Assembly: GCA_000710935.1 (NCBI GenBank)
Contig: BAYV01000003.1
Coordinates: 38,765 to 102,764, forward strand
DNA length: 64,000 nucleotides
Origin: Iodidimonas nitroreducens
GTDB lineage: Bacteria; Pseudomonadota; Alphaproteobacteria; Sphingomonadales; Rhodothalassiaceae
Direction of reading: 5' to 3'
The notes under the pieces were generated by a model. That model searched no databases. It was not told the origin of the DNA and saw nothing but the letters and a program-made list of their open reading frames with translations. The first letter of the stretch is position 1; each line of letters opens with the position of its first letter. A program made the position numbers and the translations under genes. Below are positions 41,971 to 50,306 of the stretch, piece by piece.

Positions 41971-42975
41971 TCAACGGCGGTATTTATTGGAAAATTCCGG
42001 CAACAGATTCACCGCCAAGGGTGTTTGCCGCAAAACATGAATAGCAATCCGCCGATTGCGCGGATCAAGGGGGCGATCCATGATCAGGGGATCGCGATCG
42101 GCCATCCCCTCGATTTTCCTGATCCGATCGCCTGCCACCCCGCCGGATTCCAAAAGCCGCCGGGCCGCATTGGCGCGGGCTGCCGATAATTCCCAATTGC
42201 CAAAAGCTTCTGCCGAATAACCTGCGCCATCGGTATGGCCCTGCACGATGATCGGATTATCCACCCGTCTCAAAGCCCGGGCCACCAGATCAAGCAAAAG
42301 CGCTGCGCGGTCCCCTGGTTGGGATTGCGCCGTGGCAAACATCGCAAAGCCTTGCTTGTCAGTGATCTGGATCAACAATCCTTCAGGTGTACGTTCAAAC
42401 AGCATCACCGAAAGCAGGTCCGTCAAATCGTCTTCGGCCTTGATCGCATTCAGGATTGCTTCCTCAAGCCCATCCATGGCCGTGGTCTCGCTTTCTGCCA
42501 TGGTTTTGATCCTGCGCATTTCGGCTTTCACGCCTTCATCCATTTCGGCCAGAAGGCGGCGCGCATCCGCGCTTGCCTCATTGCCTGTGGGCAGGTTTAA
42601 ATCATCGCCCAGATAAGGGGCCCGAATTTCGCTGCCGATTTCGGCTTCCACCGGCGGGGATGAAACCGGCAGGCTGCGCTCGCCCTCGGCATGGGGAGAG
42701 GTGAGCGAACCCTGTTGATCCACAGAGCGTCCGCCCATGATGCCTTCGCCCCCTGAATTGGAGCGAGACACCGAAACCGGATTGAAAAAATCGGTCAGCC
42801 CATCGCGCTGGCTTTCGGTGGTGATGGTGGCGAGCCATAAAACCAGAAAAAATGCCATCATGGCCGTGGTAAAATCGGCATAAGCAATTTTCCACACGCC
42901 ATCATGCTCGCCATCATCATCATCCGATAATTTCGGACGGCGGATGATGATCAGATTATCCGGTTTTTTGGCCAT
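41971..42975 (-). CDS. motB: Flagellar stator protein MotB
   Basis: A 334-residue stator protein. The single TM segment WKIAYADFTTAMMAFFLVLW contains the ion-binding aspartate (ADF, D34). It is followed by a plug/linker (LTDFFNPVSVSRSNSGGEG) and a C-terminal OmpA-like peptidoglycan-binding domain (VQGHTDGAGYSAEAFGNWEL, SAARANAARRLLE). The middle linker is long. Co-transcribed with motA 24 bases upstream. Confidence 0.95.
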   Translation of the reverse strand: MAKKPDNLIIIRRPKLSDDDDGEHDGVWKIAYADFTTAMMAFFLVLWLATITTESQRDGLTDFFNPVSVSRSNSGGEGIMGGRSVDQQGSLTSPHAEGERSLPVSSPPVEAEIGSEIRAPYLGDDLNLPTGNEASADARRLLAEMDEGVKAEMRRIKTMAESETTAMDGLEEAILNAIKAEDDLTDLLSVMLFERTPEGLLIQITDKQGFAMFATAQSQPGDRAALLLDLVARALRRVDNPIIVQGHTDGAGYSAEAFGNWELSAARANAARRLLESGGVAGDRIRKIEGMADRDPLIMDRPLDPRNRRIAIHVLRQTPLAVNLLPEFSNKYRR

Positions 42976-42999
42976 GGTTCACACTTTCAAGATTTGAGA

Positions 43000-43890
43000 T
43001 CAGGCCGCCGCCTGTTCTTCCTGTTTTCTGTTCATCGCCACCGCCAGCATCGTCGCTTCTTCCACCTCATAAAAACTGGGGCGCATTTCGGTGATCAGAA
43101 CCTTGCGGGCATATTCAACGCAAATCTGGGGCGCATAGCCATTGAGATAGGCTAAAAGCCCGGCCTTGATGCAGGTGAAATAATTCAGATCTTCCTCGCG
43201 CCGGGTTTTGATCGCCACCGCCACCGGCGAGGCAAAGCCATAAGACAGCATCACCCCCATGAAGGTGCCGACCAAAGCACCGGCAATCAATCCACCCAGA
43301 ATTTCTGGCGGCTGATTGATCGCCCCCATCGCCTTGATCACCCCAAGAACGGCCGCCACGATTCCCAATGCAGGCAGGCTTTCCGCCACCCGATGCAGGG
43401 CCTTTGGGGCTTGGGCCTGCTCCCTTTGCATGGTTTCCATTTCTTCCTGCATCAGGGCTTCCAGCTCATGGGCGCGTTCCGATCCCAATGAAATCAGGCG
43501 CAGATAATCGGTGATGAACAAAAGACCGCGTTCATTTTTCAGGATGCCGGGAAATTTATTGAACAGATCGCTGGAAAAAGGATCATCGATATCGCGTTCT
43601 AACGACATCATGCCCTTGGCTTTTGCCTGCTTATAAAGGGCAAATTGCAAAGACAGTAATTCCAGATAATCAGCGCGCTTATATTTGTTATTTCCCAATA
43701 ACCCCATCAGCGCCCGGCCGGTATCGCGGATCACCCGGCGCGGATTGCCAATGGTAAAGGCCCCGATGGCCGACCCCACAATGATCAGAATTTCATAAGG
43801 CTGCCATAACAGATCCACATGCCCGCCAAGGGCTGCAAAGCCGCCCAAAACACTGGCGATCACAATGATCGCACCGATAATCATATTCAT
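43000..43890 (-). CDS. motA: Flagellar stator protein MotA
   Basis: A 296-residue membrane protein with four TM segments, the cytoplasmic loop with LRLISLGSERAHELEALMQE, and the conserved VAESLPALGIVAAVLGVIKA followed by GGLIAGALVGTFMGVMLSYG. Together with MotB it forms the stator; whether it uses protons or sodium is not clear from sequence. Confidence 0.95.
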   Translation of the reverse strand: MNMIIGAIIVIASVLGGFAALGGHVDLLWQPYEILIIVGSAIGAFTIGNPRRVIRDTGRALMGLLGNNKYKRADYLELLSLQFALYKQAKAKGMMSLERDIDDPFSSDLFNKFPGILKNERGLLFITDYLRLISLGSERAHELEALMQEEMETMQREQAQAPKALHRVAESLPALGIVAAVLGVIKAMGAINQPPEILGGLIAGALVGTFMGVMLSYGFASPVAVAIKTRREEDLNYFTCIKAGLLAYLNGYAPQICVEYARKVLITEMRPSFYEVEEATMLAVAMNRKQEEQAAA

Positions 43891-43935
43891 GATTTGCCTC
43901 CCTTTTGCGGCTTCTGCGGCATGAGCGTCACCCCC

Positions 43936-45918
43936 TCAGCCTTCTGCTGCATTGAAATCTTGTTGCTGATTTAAAATATCTTCGGTGATCTGCTCGATGA
44001 TCGTGCCCAGCGCCGTGATATCCGGCAGGTCCTGCCTCAGCATCTCGGCATGGCTCAAAGGTTCGGCCCTGGGGGATGATCCATCGCGAGACGGTTGGGA
44101 CGCGAGCGCTGACGGCGCTTTTAGGTCAGCACCATAAAGGGCTGCATAAAGAGCCGCATGGCCTGCCGATAGATCATCTGGAGCCAGATTGTTTCGGGCC
44201 AGATTGTTTCCGGCCAGATATGACGCCACTAGAAAGCGCCGGCGCTGTTTTGGGGACAGGGCCATGGGATCCGCAGCGGCCATCGCCGCTTCATAGGCCG
44301 AAGCCGCCTTCGCCCAAGCCCTGATCTGCCAATAAAAATCCGCAGCACCCAGGGGATTTTCCGCTTCATATTCGGCGATCAGCGCGGCGGCACGGCTTTG
44401 CTCATCGCGCGCAATGGCGATCCTGATTTCAAGCCATAAAGGATCAACCTCGGCCAGCAGGGGCGGCTTTTGCGGATTGGCCGCATCCAGAATGGCCGCA
44501 GCCATCTCCGGCTGATATGCCGCCATCAGGGCATGGGCATGGTTGATCGCAAAGGCATCTGCCTCCTGTGGGCTGATCGCGGCACGATAGGCCTGCATCA
44601 TGCGGGCTGCCGCCATGGGCAGGCCCGCCGCCATCAGATAATGGCTGGAATAGCGGGTGATTTCACGCTGGATCAGCCCCGGCTCATGATCAGCATGGCT
44701 TACCAGCAGAAAATCGATCACCGCCAGCCGATCTTCATCCGGGATCGCGTCATCCCCCTTTGGCTTAACCAAAGCATGAACCAGTTCGGATAATTTTTCC
44801 CGCGCCACCAGCGCCCACAGGCTGCCCGGAAAAGCCGTGATCACATCATGCAAAACAAGGCCGCTTTCAATGGATTGCCCTATCTGCCGATAGGCCGCGG
44901 CCAAAGCCAGCATCACCTGCGCTTCGATCCCATCGCCACGCCAATCATAGCGCAAAGCCTCAAGGGCTGTGATCAATTGGGGCATGGTTATGTCTTGGCG
45001 TTTTGCCACCATCAGCAGCAAGCGCAAGCGCGCTTCGATAGCGGCACTCCCTTCCCCGGCCATGGCATCGAGATAAAGGGCTCTTGCCTCTTCATATAAA
45101 GCCTGATTATCGGCGATCCGCCCCCGGATCATGAGCAGGGCAGCCTGATCGGCTGGCAAGATATTTGTCTGTTCAGACAACCGGGGTTCAGATAACCGGG
45201 AAGGCAAGCTTTCCGCCCCGAGCAAATCCGCCGCTTCCTCGACCCGGCCCGTTTCCACCAAGGACTCTGCAAAGATCGCCGTCAGCCGCCCGCGCAACCA
45301 TAAAGGATAGGCGGCAAGGCGCCGATAGGCTGCCCCTAACCACAGATGATCGGCCAATGGCCCGCCTTTCAAAGCCGATTGCGCTGCCGCCCATAGGCAG
45401 GCATCGCGATCCCCATCCACCAGCCATCCCGCCAATCTGGCCTCATCCATGGGGCGATCGAGCAGAATGTGCGACGCCATCAAAAGTGCTGGATCGGGGG
45501 CAGGATCATCGCGCAAAACCGCCAGAGTTTCAGCCAGCATGGCATGGCCAAAATAAAAACGGGCGAGGTCCTTGAGCGCCATTTGATAGGCCAAAGAGCC
45601 CTTATCAAAACGGGATAAAGCCACATGATAGGCAGCGCGCTGTTCCTGGAAACTGCGATCCGATGGGATCGGCGGGATGATGGGATCGCTGAACAGGGCT
45701 TTGGTCGGCAAGCGGCAATATTGCATCCCCAGCGCCCATAAAGATGCGGAGGACCGATGTTTATCGGCAACAGCCGCCACCCCCTCAGCCTTGATAGGCT
45801 TGGGCCGAGGAATCACCATGGATTGTGCAAAAACACCATGGGAGTGCGGCAAAAATAATAAGCACCCCAAAAATATATAAAATTTAATGACAAATTTTTT
45901 ATTTAAATTTTTCATCAT
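43936..45918 (-). CDS. Exported repeat (TPR-like) protein heading the motAB operon
   Basis: A 660-residue protein with an N-terminal signal (FVIKFYIFLGCLLFLPHSHG, cut near VFAQ) and Ala/Leu-rich helical repeats throughout (for example LYEEARALYLDAMAGEGSAA and IEAQVMLALAAAYRQIGQS), consistent with TPR-like solenoids. I do not recognise a named family. It is first in the motA-motB leftward series, 45 bases before motA, and divergent from flgF. A stator-supporting periplasmic role like that of rhizobial MotC is possible, given that motE is present in the cluster; this is inference. Confidence 0.65.
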   Translation of the reverse strand: MMKNLNKKFVIKFYIFLGCLLFLPHSHGVFAQSMVIPRPKPIKAEGVAAVADKHRSSASLWALGMQYCRLPTKALFSDPIIPPIPSDRSFQEQRAAYHVALSRFDKGSLAYQMALKDLARFYFGHAMLAETLAVLRDDPAPDPALLMASHILLDRPMDEARLAGWLVDGDRDACLWAAAQSALKGGPLADHLWLGAAYRRLAAYPLWLRGRLTAIFAESLVETGRVEEAADLLGAESLPSRLSEPRLSEQTNILPADQAALLMIRGRIADNQALYEEARALYLDAMAGEGSAAIEARLRLLLMVAKRQDITMPQLITALEALRYDWRGDGIEAQVMLALAAAYRQIGQSIESGLVLHDVITAFPGSLWALVAREKLSELVHALVKPKGDDAIPDEDRLAVIDFLLVSHADHEPGLIQREITRYSSHYLMAAGLPMAAARMMQAYRAAISPQEADAFAINHAHALMAAYQPEMAAAILDAANPQKPPLLAEVDPLWLEIRIAIARDEQSRAAALIAEYEAENPLGAADFYWQIRAWAKAASAYEAAMAAADPMALSPKQRRRFLVASYLAGNNLARNNLAPDDLSAGHAALYAALYGADLKAPSALASQPSRDGSSPRAEPLSHAEMLRQDLPDITALGTIIEQITEDILNQQQDFNAAEG

Positions 45919-46019
45919 TTTTGCAATTCTTTACTTCATTCAACGATCTTTTGTTTTGAAACTTCGATTTAAACTACGTGCTGTACATTAAATTCAGGTT
46001 CAAATTGAGAGAGTGGATC

Positions 46020-46754
46020 ATGGATACATCGCTTTATGTGGGGCTGTCGCGCCAAGTGGCTTTGGAACGCAGCTTTGATATCGTGGCGCATAATATTGCC
46101 AATGCCGGCACAGTGGCCTATCGCGGCGACAGCACCCTTTTTGATCAATCCATGGAGAAAGCCGGGCTATCTGATCCAGTGTCATTTGTGATCGATAAAG
46201 CGAATTTTCTTAATGTGCGCCAAGGCAATCTGGATGAAACCGGCAATCCCCTCGATCTGGCGATCATGGGGGAAGGCTGGCTGAGTGTGGATGCCCCAGC
46301 AGGGATTTTGCACAGCCGGGATGGCCGGATGGCGATTTCCCGCGATGGCGTTCTGGTCACCCGCATTAGCGGGCTGCCGATCCTTGATATCAACCAGGCC
46401 CCCATTGCCATCGACCCGGAAGGCGGGCCGATACAGATAGCCAAAAATGGCATGATTTCCCAAAAGCTGGGGGAGTTCGAGCAGCAGGTCGGCCAGATCG
46501 GACTTGTTCAATTTCCCGAAGATCAAAGCCTGACACGCGCCGCCGATGGCCTTTATGCCGCCGTGGCGCCGCCGCAACCGGCTTTGGAAAGCGCGCTCAT
46601 TCAGGGATCGTTGGAGCAATCCAATGTGCAGCCGATACTGGAAATGGTGCGCATGATGGATATTTCCCGCGCCTTTCAGCAAGCCACGGAGTTCATTGAA
46701 AATGGCGATGAATTAAAGCGTGAAGCCATCAGCAGGCTTGGCCGCCGAAGCTGA
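46020..46754 (+). CDS. flgF: Flagellar proximal rod protein FlgF
   Basis: A 244-residue rod protein with the rod N-terminus (YVGLSRQVALERSFDIVAHN, IANAGTVAYRGD) and C-terminal SNVQPILEMVRMMDISRAFQ. ATG 46020 follows GAGAG-N6; the in-frame start at 45978 is less likely. First gene of the rightward flgF-flgG-flgA-flgH-fliL-like operon. Confidence 0.95.
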   Translation: MDTSLYVGLSRQVALERSFDIVAHNIANAGTVAYRGDSTLFDQSMEKAGLSDPVSFVIDKANFLNVRQGNLDETGNPLDLAIMGEGWLSVDAPAGILHSRDGRMAISRDGVLVTRISGLPILDINQAPIAIDPEGGPIQIAKNGMISQKLGEFEQQVGQIGLVQFPEDQSLTRAADGLYAAVAPPQPALESALIQGSLEQSNVQPILEMVRMMDISRAFQQATEFIENGDELKREAISRLGRRS

Positions 46755-46795
46755 TACCACAGCGCCCCCCTTCAATTTTCCTGAGGAGATCCGTC

Positions 46796-47581
46796 ATGAG
46801 AGCCTTGAAAATCGCCGCCACCGGCATGATGGCACAGCAAATGAATGTTGAGGTGATTGCCAATAATATTGCCAATGTGAACACCACATCCTTCAAGCGC
46901 AATCGGGCCGAATTTACTGATCTGATGTACCAGACAGAAACAAGGCAGGGTGCCTTTTCTTCGGATGCGGGCACCATCGTCCCTGCCGGGGTGCAATTGG
47001 GACTGGGCGTAAAGGCCGCCGCCGTCAGCCGAATCGGCACCCAGGGTTCGCTGATCCAGACATCCAATCCCCTTGATGTGGCCATCGAAGGCCGGGGATT
47101 TTTCGCCGTAACCCTGCCCGATGGGGAAACCGCCTATACGCGGGCCGGCAATTTCCAGCTTTCCGATGAGGGAGAGATTGTCACCAATGAGGGTTTTCAG
47201 ATCGATCCGGGCATTTTCATTCCCCAGGAAGCCACAGATATCATCATCAATCGCTCGGGCGAGGTGTTTGCCGTGGTGGATGGCCAGGATGATCCTGTGG
47301 CTCAGGGGCAGATCACCCTTGTTGCTTTTCTCAATGAAGTGGGGCTGGAAGCTTTGGGTGATAATCTGTTTCGCGAAACAGCCGCTTCGGGCGATCCGCA
47401 ATTGGGCATTCCCGGCGAAGAAGGGTTTGGGCGCTTGCGCCAGCGCTTCGTTGAAGGATCGAATGTCAATATCGTTGAGGAAATCACCAATCTGATCACC
47501 GTGCAGCGCGCCTATGAAATGAATTCCAAAATCATCGAATCCGCCGATGAAATGGCCCGGACCGTGACCAATCTGCGCTAG
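46796..47581 (+). CDS. flgG: Flagellar distal rod protein FlgG
   Basis: A 261-residue rod protein. Diagnostic segments are MMAQQMNVEVIANNIANVNT, TSFKRNRAEFTDLMYQ, IEGRGFFAVTLPDGETAYTR and the C-terminal GSNVNIVEEITNLITVQRAY. Length is exactly the family's usual one; GAGGAG lies just upstream of the start. Confidence 0.97.
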   Translation: MRALKIAATGMMAQQMNVEVIANNIANVNTTSFKRNRAEFTDLMYQTETRQGAFSSDAGTIVPAGVQLGLGVKAAAVSRIGTQGSLIQTSNPLDVAIEGRGFFAVTLPDGETAYTRAGNFQLSDEGEIVTNEGFQIDPGIFIPQEATDIIINRSGEVFAVVDGQDDPVAQGQITLVAFLNEVGLEALGDNLFRETAASGDPQLGIPGEEGFGRLRQRFVEGSNVNIVEEITNLITVQRAYEMNSKIIESADEMARTVTNLR

Positions 47582-47611
47582 ATTTTGACAAGGCATCAAG
47601 GGATGAACGCC

Positions 47612-48295
47612 ATGGCTCGTATCATCATGCAAGGATTGCTCTGCTTTGCTATCTGCGGCTATGCCGCGCTTTTTCCGGGGCATCCCGCATGGGCCAGCAT
47701 TGCTTTGGAAAATAAACTGGCAGAGCACATCCTGAGCCAGCAGGACAATATGCTCGATGCCGATGAAACCCTGATCGTCAGGGTAGCAAGCCAGGGCATC
47801 ACCGAGGCCATGCACATCCAGCAGATCGATTACGACCGCGCTTCGGGTCGCTTCAGCGCGCTCATCGATACCGGCGGCCATCTTGCCCGGATTTATGGCC
47901 GCGCTTATGTCGAAAAGCCAGCCATCGTGCCAAACCGCACCATCCGGCCCGGGGAAATGATCACCGCCGCTGATCTGGTGCGCGAGCCATTACGCCTGTC
48001 TGACATTTCGCCCGATGCTGTGCTCGATGGCAGAGATCTGATCGGTCAGGAGGCCCGCCGCGCTTTGCCCGCAGGACGACCCATCGAAGCCCACCAGATC
48101 GGTGCACGCACCATCGTCAGTCGCAATAGCCTCGTCGAGATTTCTTATCATTCCGCACAGATGAAAATCACCGGCAAAGGGCGCGCTCTTTCCGATGGCG
48201 GAATGCATGAAATGGTGCAGGTGATGAATATCGCCAGCAAGAAAGTTATTGAAGCAAGGATTATCGGTCATGGCCATGTTGAAGTCAGTTTTTAA
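47612..48295 (+). CDS. flgA: P-ring assembly chaperone FlgA
   Basis: A 227-residue periplasmic protein with a signal peptide (cut near AWAS). It has the SAF/ChapFlgA domain: NRTIRPGEMITAADLVREPL, ARRALPAGRPIEAHQIGART and KITGKGRALSDGGMHEMVQV. AAGGGA lies eight bases before ATG 47612; ATG 47603 and TTG 47585 are alternatives. It assists FlgI polymerisation. Its 3' end overlaps flgH. Confidence 0.93.
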   Translation: MARIIMQGLLCFAICGYAALFPGHPAWASIALENKLAEHILSQQDNMLDADETLIVRVASQGITEAMHIQQIDYDRASGRFSALIDTGGHLARIYGRAYVEKPAIVPNRTIRPGEMITAADLVREPLRLSDISPDAVLDGRDLIGQEARRALPAGRPIEAHQIGARTIVSRNSLVEISYHSAQMKITGKGRALSDGGMHEMVQVMNIASKKVIEARIIGHGHVEVSF

Positions 48296-49034
48296 GTCCG
48301 CCGCTTTCAAAGCCATTCTGCTGGCCAGCCTTGGCACCAGCCTCAGCGCCTGTTCCGGGCGCTTGGGGCGGATCGGCGAAGATCCACAAATGACCCCGGT
48401 TGAAGATCCCCAGCAGCGCCGGGAGGATCAGGTGGTGAGCTACCCCCTGCCCGCCATGGGTGATCAGACCCTGCCACCCAATGCTTTATGGACAGCGGGG
48501 AAAAAAACCTTTTTCCGGGATCTGCGCGCCCAATCCATCGGCGATCTTTTAACCGTGGTGATCGATATAGATGATGAAGCGGAATTAACCAATTCCACCC
48601 GGCAAAACCGGACCGCCAATTCCGATCTGGGGCTTGATGGATTTTTCGGCCTGCCAGGGGAATTGGATGATGCCCTGCCCAATAGCTTTGATCCTTCGGC
48701 CGCTATCGATCTCAATAGCAACAGTCAGCATAATGGTGAAGGCGAGATCGACCGTGAGGAAGAAATCAGTTTGCGGGTGGCCGCCATTGTGATTCAGGAA
48801 TTGCCGAATGGAAATTTCGTGATTTCCGGGCGACAGGAATTGCGCGTGAATTCTGAATTACGCGAAGTTCGTATCGCCGGGATCATCCGCCCCGAAGATG
48901 TGGCCACCGATAATACCATTCGCTATGACCAGATTGCCGAAGCCCGCTTTCAATATGGCGGCCGCGGCGTGCTCAGCGATATTCAAAGACCCCGCTATGG
49001 TCAGGAATTCCTAGATATCATCCTTCCCTTTTGA
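48270..49034 (+). CDS. flgH: Flagellar L-ring lipoprotein FlgH
   Basis: A 254-residue outer-membrane lipoprotein with lipobox LSAC (C28). Family marks are KKTFFRDLRAQSIGDLLTVV, IQELPNGNFVISGRQELRVN and IRPEDVATDNTIRYDQIAEA ending FLDIILPF. ATG 48270 lies 26 bases inside flgA, with AAGGA nine bases before it. Confidence 0.95.
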   Translation: MAMLKSVFKSAAFKAILLASLGTSLSACSGRLGRIGEDPQMTPVEDPQQRREDQVVSYPLPAMGDQTLPPNALWTAGKKTFFRDLRAQSIGDLLTVVIDIDDEAELTNSTRQNRTANSDLGLDGFFGLPGELDDALPNSFDPSAAIDLNSNSQHNGEGEIDREEEISLRVAAIVIQELPNGNFVISGRQELRVNSELREVRIAGIIRPEDVATDNTIRYDQIAEARFQYGGRGVLSDIQRPRYGQEFLDIILPF

Positions 49035-49049
49035 CAAAGGCCCTGCACC

Positions 49050-49538
49050 ATGCCCCTTCCTTATAAACAAGTGCTCACCCATCCTCTTGTGATCCTTGGC
49101 CTTTTGGTGGGGCTTGGGGGGTATGGGGTTGGCTATTTTACAAATCCGGATAAGGCCCAAAATCAAAAAGCCGAGGGTGAGGATGAAAAAGAAGCCGCTT
49201 TATCGGCCGATAACAGCTATCTGGATATGGGCCAGTTGGTAATCCCCGTTCATGATCTGAACAATGAGGTCAAAGCCTTTTTGCTGGCCGAAATCAGCCT
49301 TGGTGCCTCCAGCAATGAAAGCGCCGGTTTTTTATTGCGGCATATGCCCCGGGTGCGCCATGAAGCCTTGGCGGGTTTCATGCAATTGGCGGCGCGGGGG
49401 GTTTTTGATCTGCAAAATGCCCAGAAACCTGATCTGTTATCGGAATTTCTGCGTCAGGATATGAACGCTCGATTGGGGGCTGAACACATCGCCTCGGTTC
49501 ATTTCAGCCGCCTGATGCTGCAACCCCGCCCTTCATAA
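49050..49538 (+). CDS. Second FliL-like basal-body protein
   Basis: A 162-residue protein with one N-terminal TM segment (VILGLLVGLGGYGVGYF), a charged linker and a periplasmic FliL-like domain (DMGQLVIPVHDLNNEVKAFL, LLRHMPRVRHEALAGFMQLA, LSEFLRQDMNARLGAEHIAS with VHFSRLMLQ end). It closes the flgF-G-A-H operon. It is distinct from the fliL at 21078; two FliL-like genes in one cluster suggests specialised roles. Confidence 0.72.
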   Translation: MPLPYKQVLTHPLVILGLLVGLGGYGVGYFTNPDKAQNQKAEGEDEKEAALSADNSYLDMGQLVIPVHDLNNEVKAFLLAEISLGASSNESAGFLLRHMPRVRHEALAGFMQLAARGVFDLQNAQKPDLLSEFLRQDMNARLGAEHIASVHFSRLMLQPRPS

Positions 49539-49565
49539 GCTTTAGAAATACCCTTTACGGATATG

Positions 49566-49598
49566 AAAAACCCCCGTTTTCTGAACGGGGGTTTTTTT
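49566..49598. terminator. Bidirectional rho-independent terminator
   Basis: AAAAACCCCCGTT pairs with AACGGGGGTTTTT around a five-base loop, between the second FliL-like gene and the convergent flgD. The symmetrical A and T runs allow termination on both strands. Confidence 0.92.
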
Positions 49599-49621
49599 GA
49601 TCTCGAATAAAGCAGCATCCC

Positions 49622-50290
49622 TCAGCCCGCCGGGGCCACAGGGTTCATGGGGGCTGCGGCTCGGGTGATGCTGTCGGCTGGCACGGTCAGCCCGTTCGAC
49701 AAGATCAGATCGGCTTCGCCCGCTTCATTCACCCGCACCTGGCTCACCACTCCGGCGATGACGGGATCAACCCGGCTCATCAGCCCATTACGCAGGCTTT
49801 CGATAGCAATGGCATAGCTGCCGGGGGGCAAAGCGATGCCATCCTCGCCCCGGCCATCCCAGAGCACGGTATTCGCCCCGGCTTCCACCGATCCGGGCAG
49901 TGTGGCAAGGGGTTCCCCACCCGGCCCCAAAATCGTGATTGTTACCGCATCGGCGGGATTATCAAGGCGATATTGAATTTGCGCGCCATCCGGGCCCAGA
50001 GGCAAACGATCGGTTCTGGCTTCCACAATCTGCCCCATGAAAGCGATCTGATCGCTCAGGCTTTGCCCTTTCATCACATCCAGAATGGATTTCAGGCTGC
50101 TATTGGATTCCAATTGCTGTTCCACCTGACTGAATTGCGCCAATTGGGCAACGAATTCGGTATTATCCACAGGATTGAGGGGATCCTGATTGCGTAATTG
50201 CGCGGTGAGCAATTGCAGGAAGGTATTGATATCCCCGCTCAGGGCATTCGTGGTGGCGCTGCCTACAGATGATGTATTGGTGATATCCAT
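49622..50290 (-). CDS. flgD: Flagellar hook cap / scaffolding protein FlgD
   Basis: A 222-residue protein with the N-terminal FlgD motif FLQLLTAQLRNQDPLNPVDN followed by TEFVAQLAQFSQVEQQ, and the FlgD Ig/tudor region (PADAVTITILGPGGEPLATL, TVLWDGRGEDGIALPPGSYA). It follows fliK by 16 bases. It caps the growing hook. Confidence 0.95.
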   Translation of the reverse strand: MDITNTSSVGSATTNALSGDINTFLQLLTAQLRNQDPLNPVDNTEFVAQLAQFSQVEQQLESNSSLKSILDVMKGQSLSDQIAFMGQIVEARTDRLPLGPDGAQIQYRLDNPADAVTITILGPGGEPLATLPGSVEAGANTVLWDGRGEDGIALPPGSYAIAIESLRNGLMSRVDPVIAGVVSQVRVNEAGEADLILSNGLTVPADSITRAAAPMNPVAPAG

Positions 50291-50306
50291 CAGCTTTGAT
50301 CCTTGT

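Noticed and set aside
46772..47881. 369-residue open frame antisense to flgG and flgA
   Set aside because: Its composition (Asp, Gly, His, Ile) is that of an antisense shadow, and flgG and flgA are certain.
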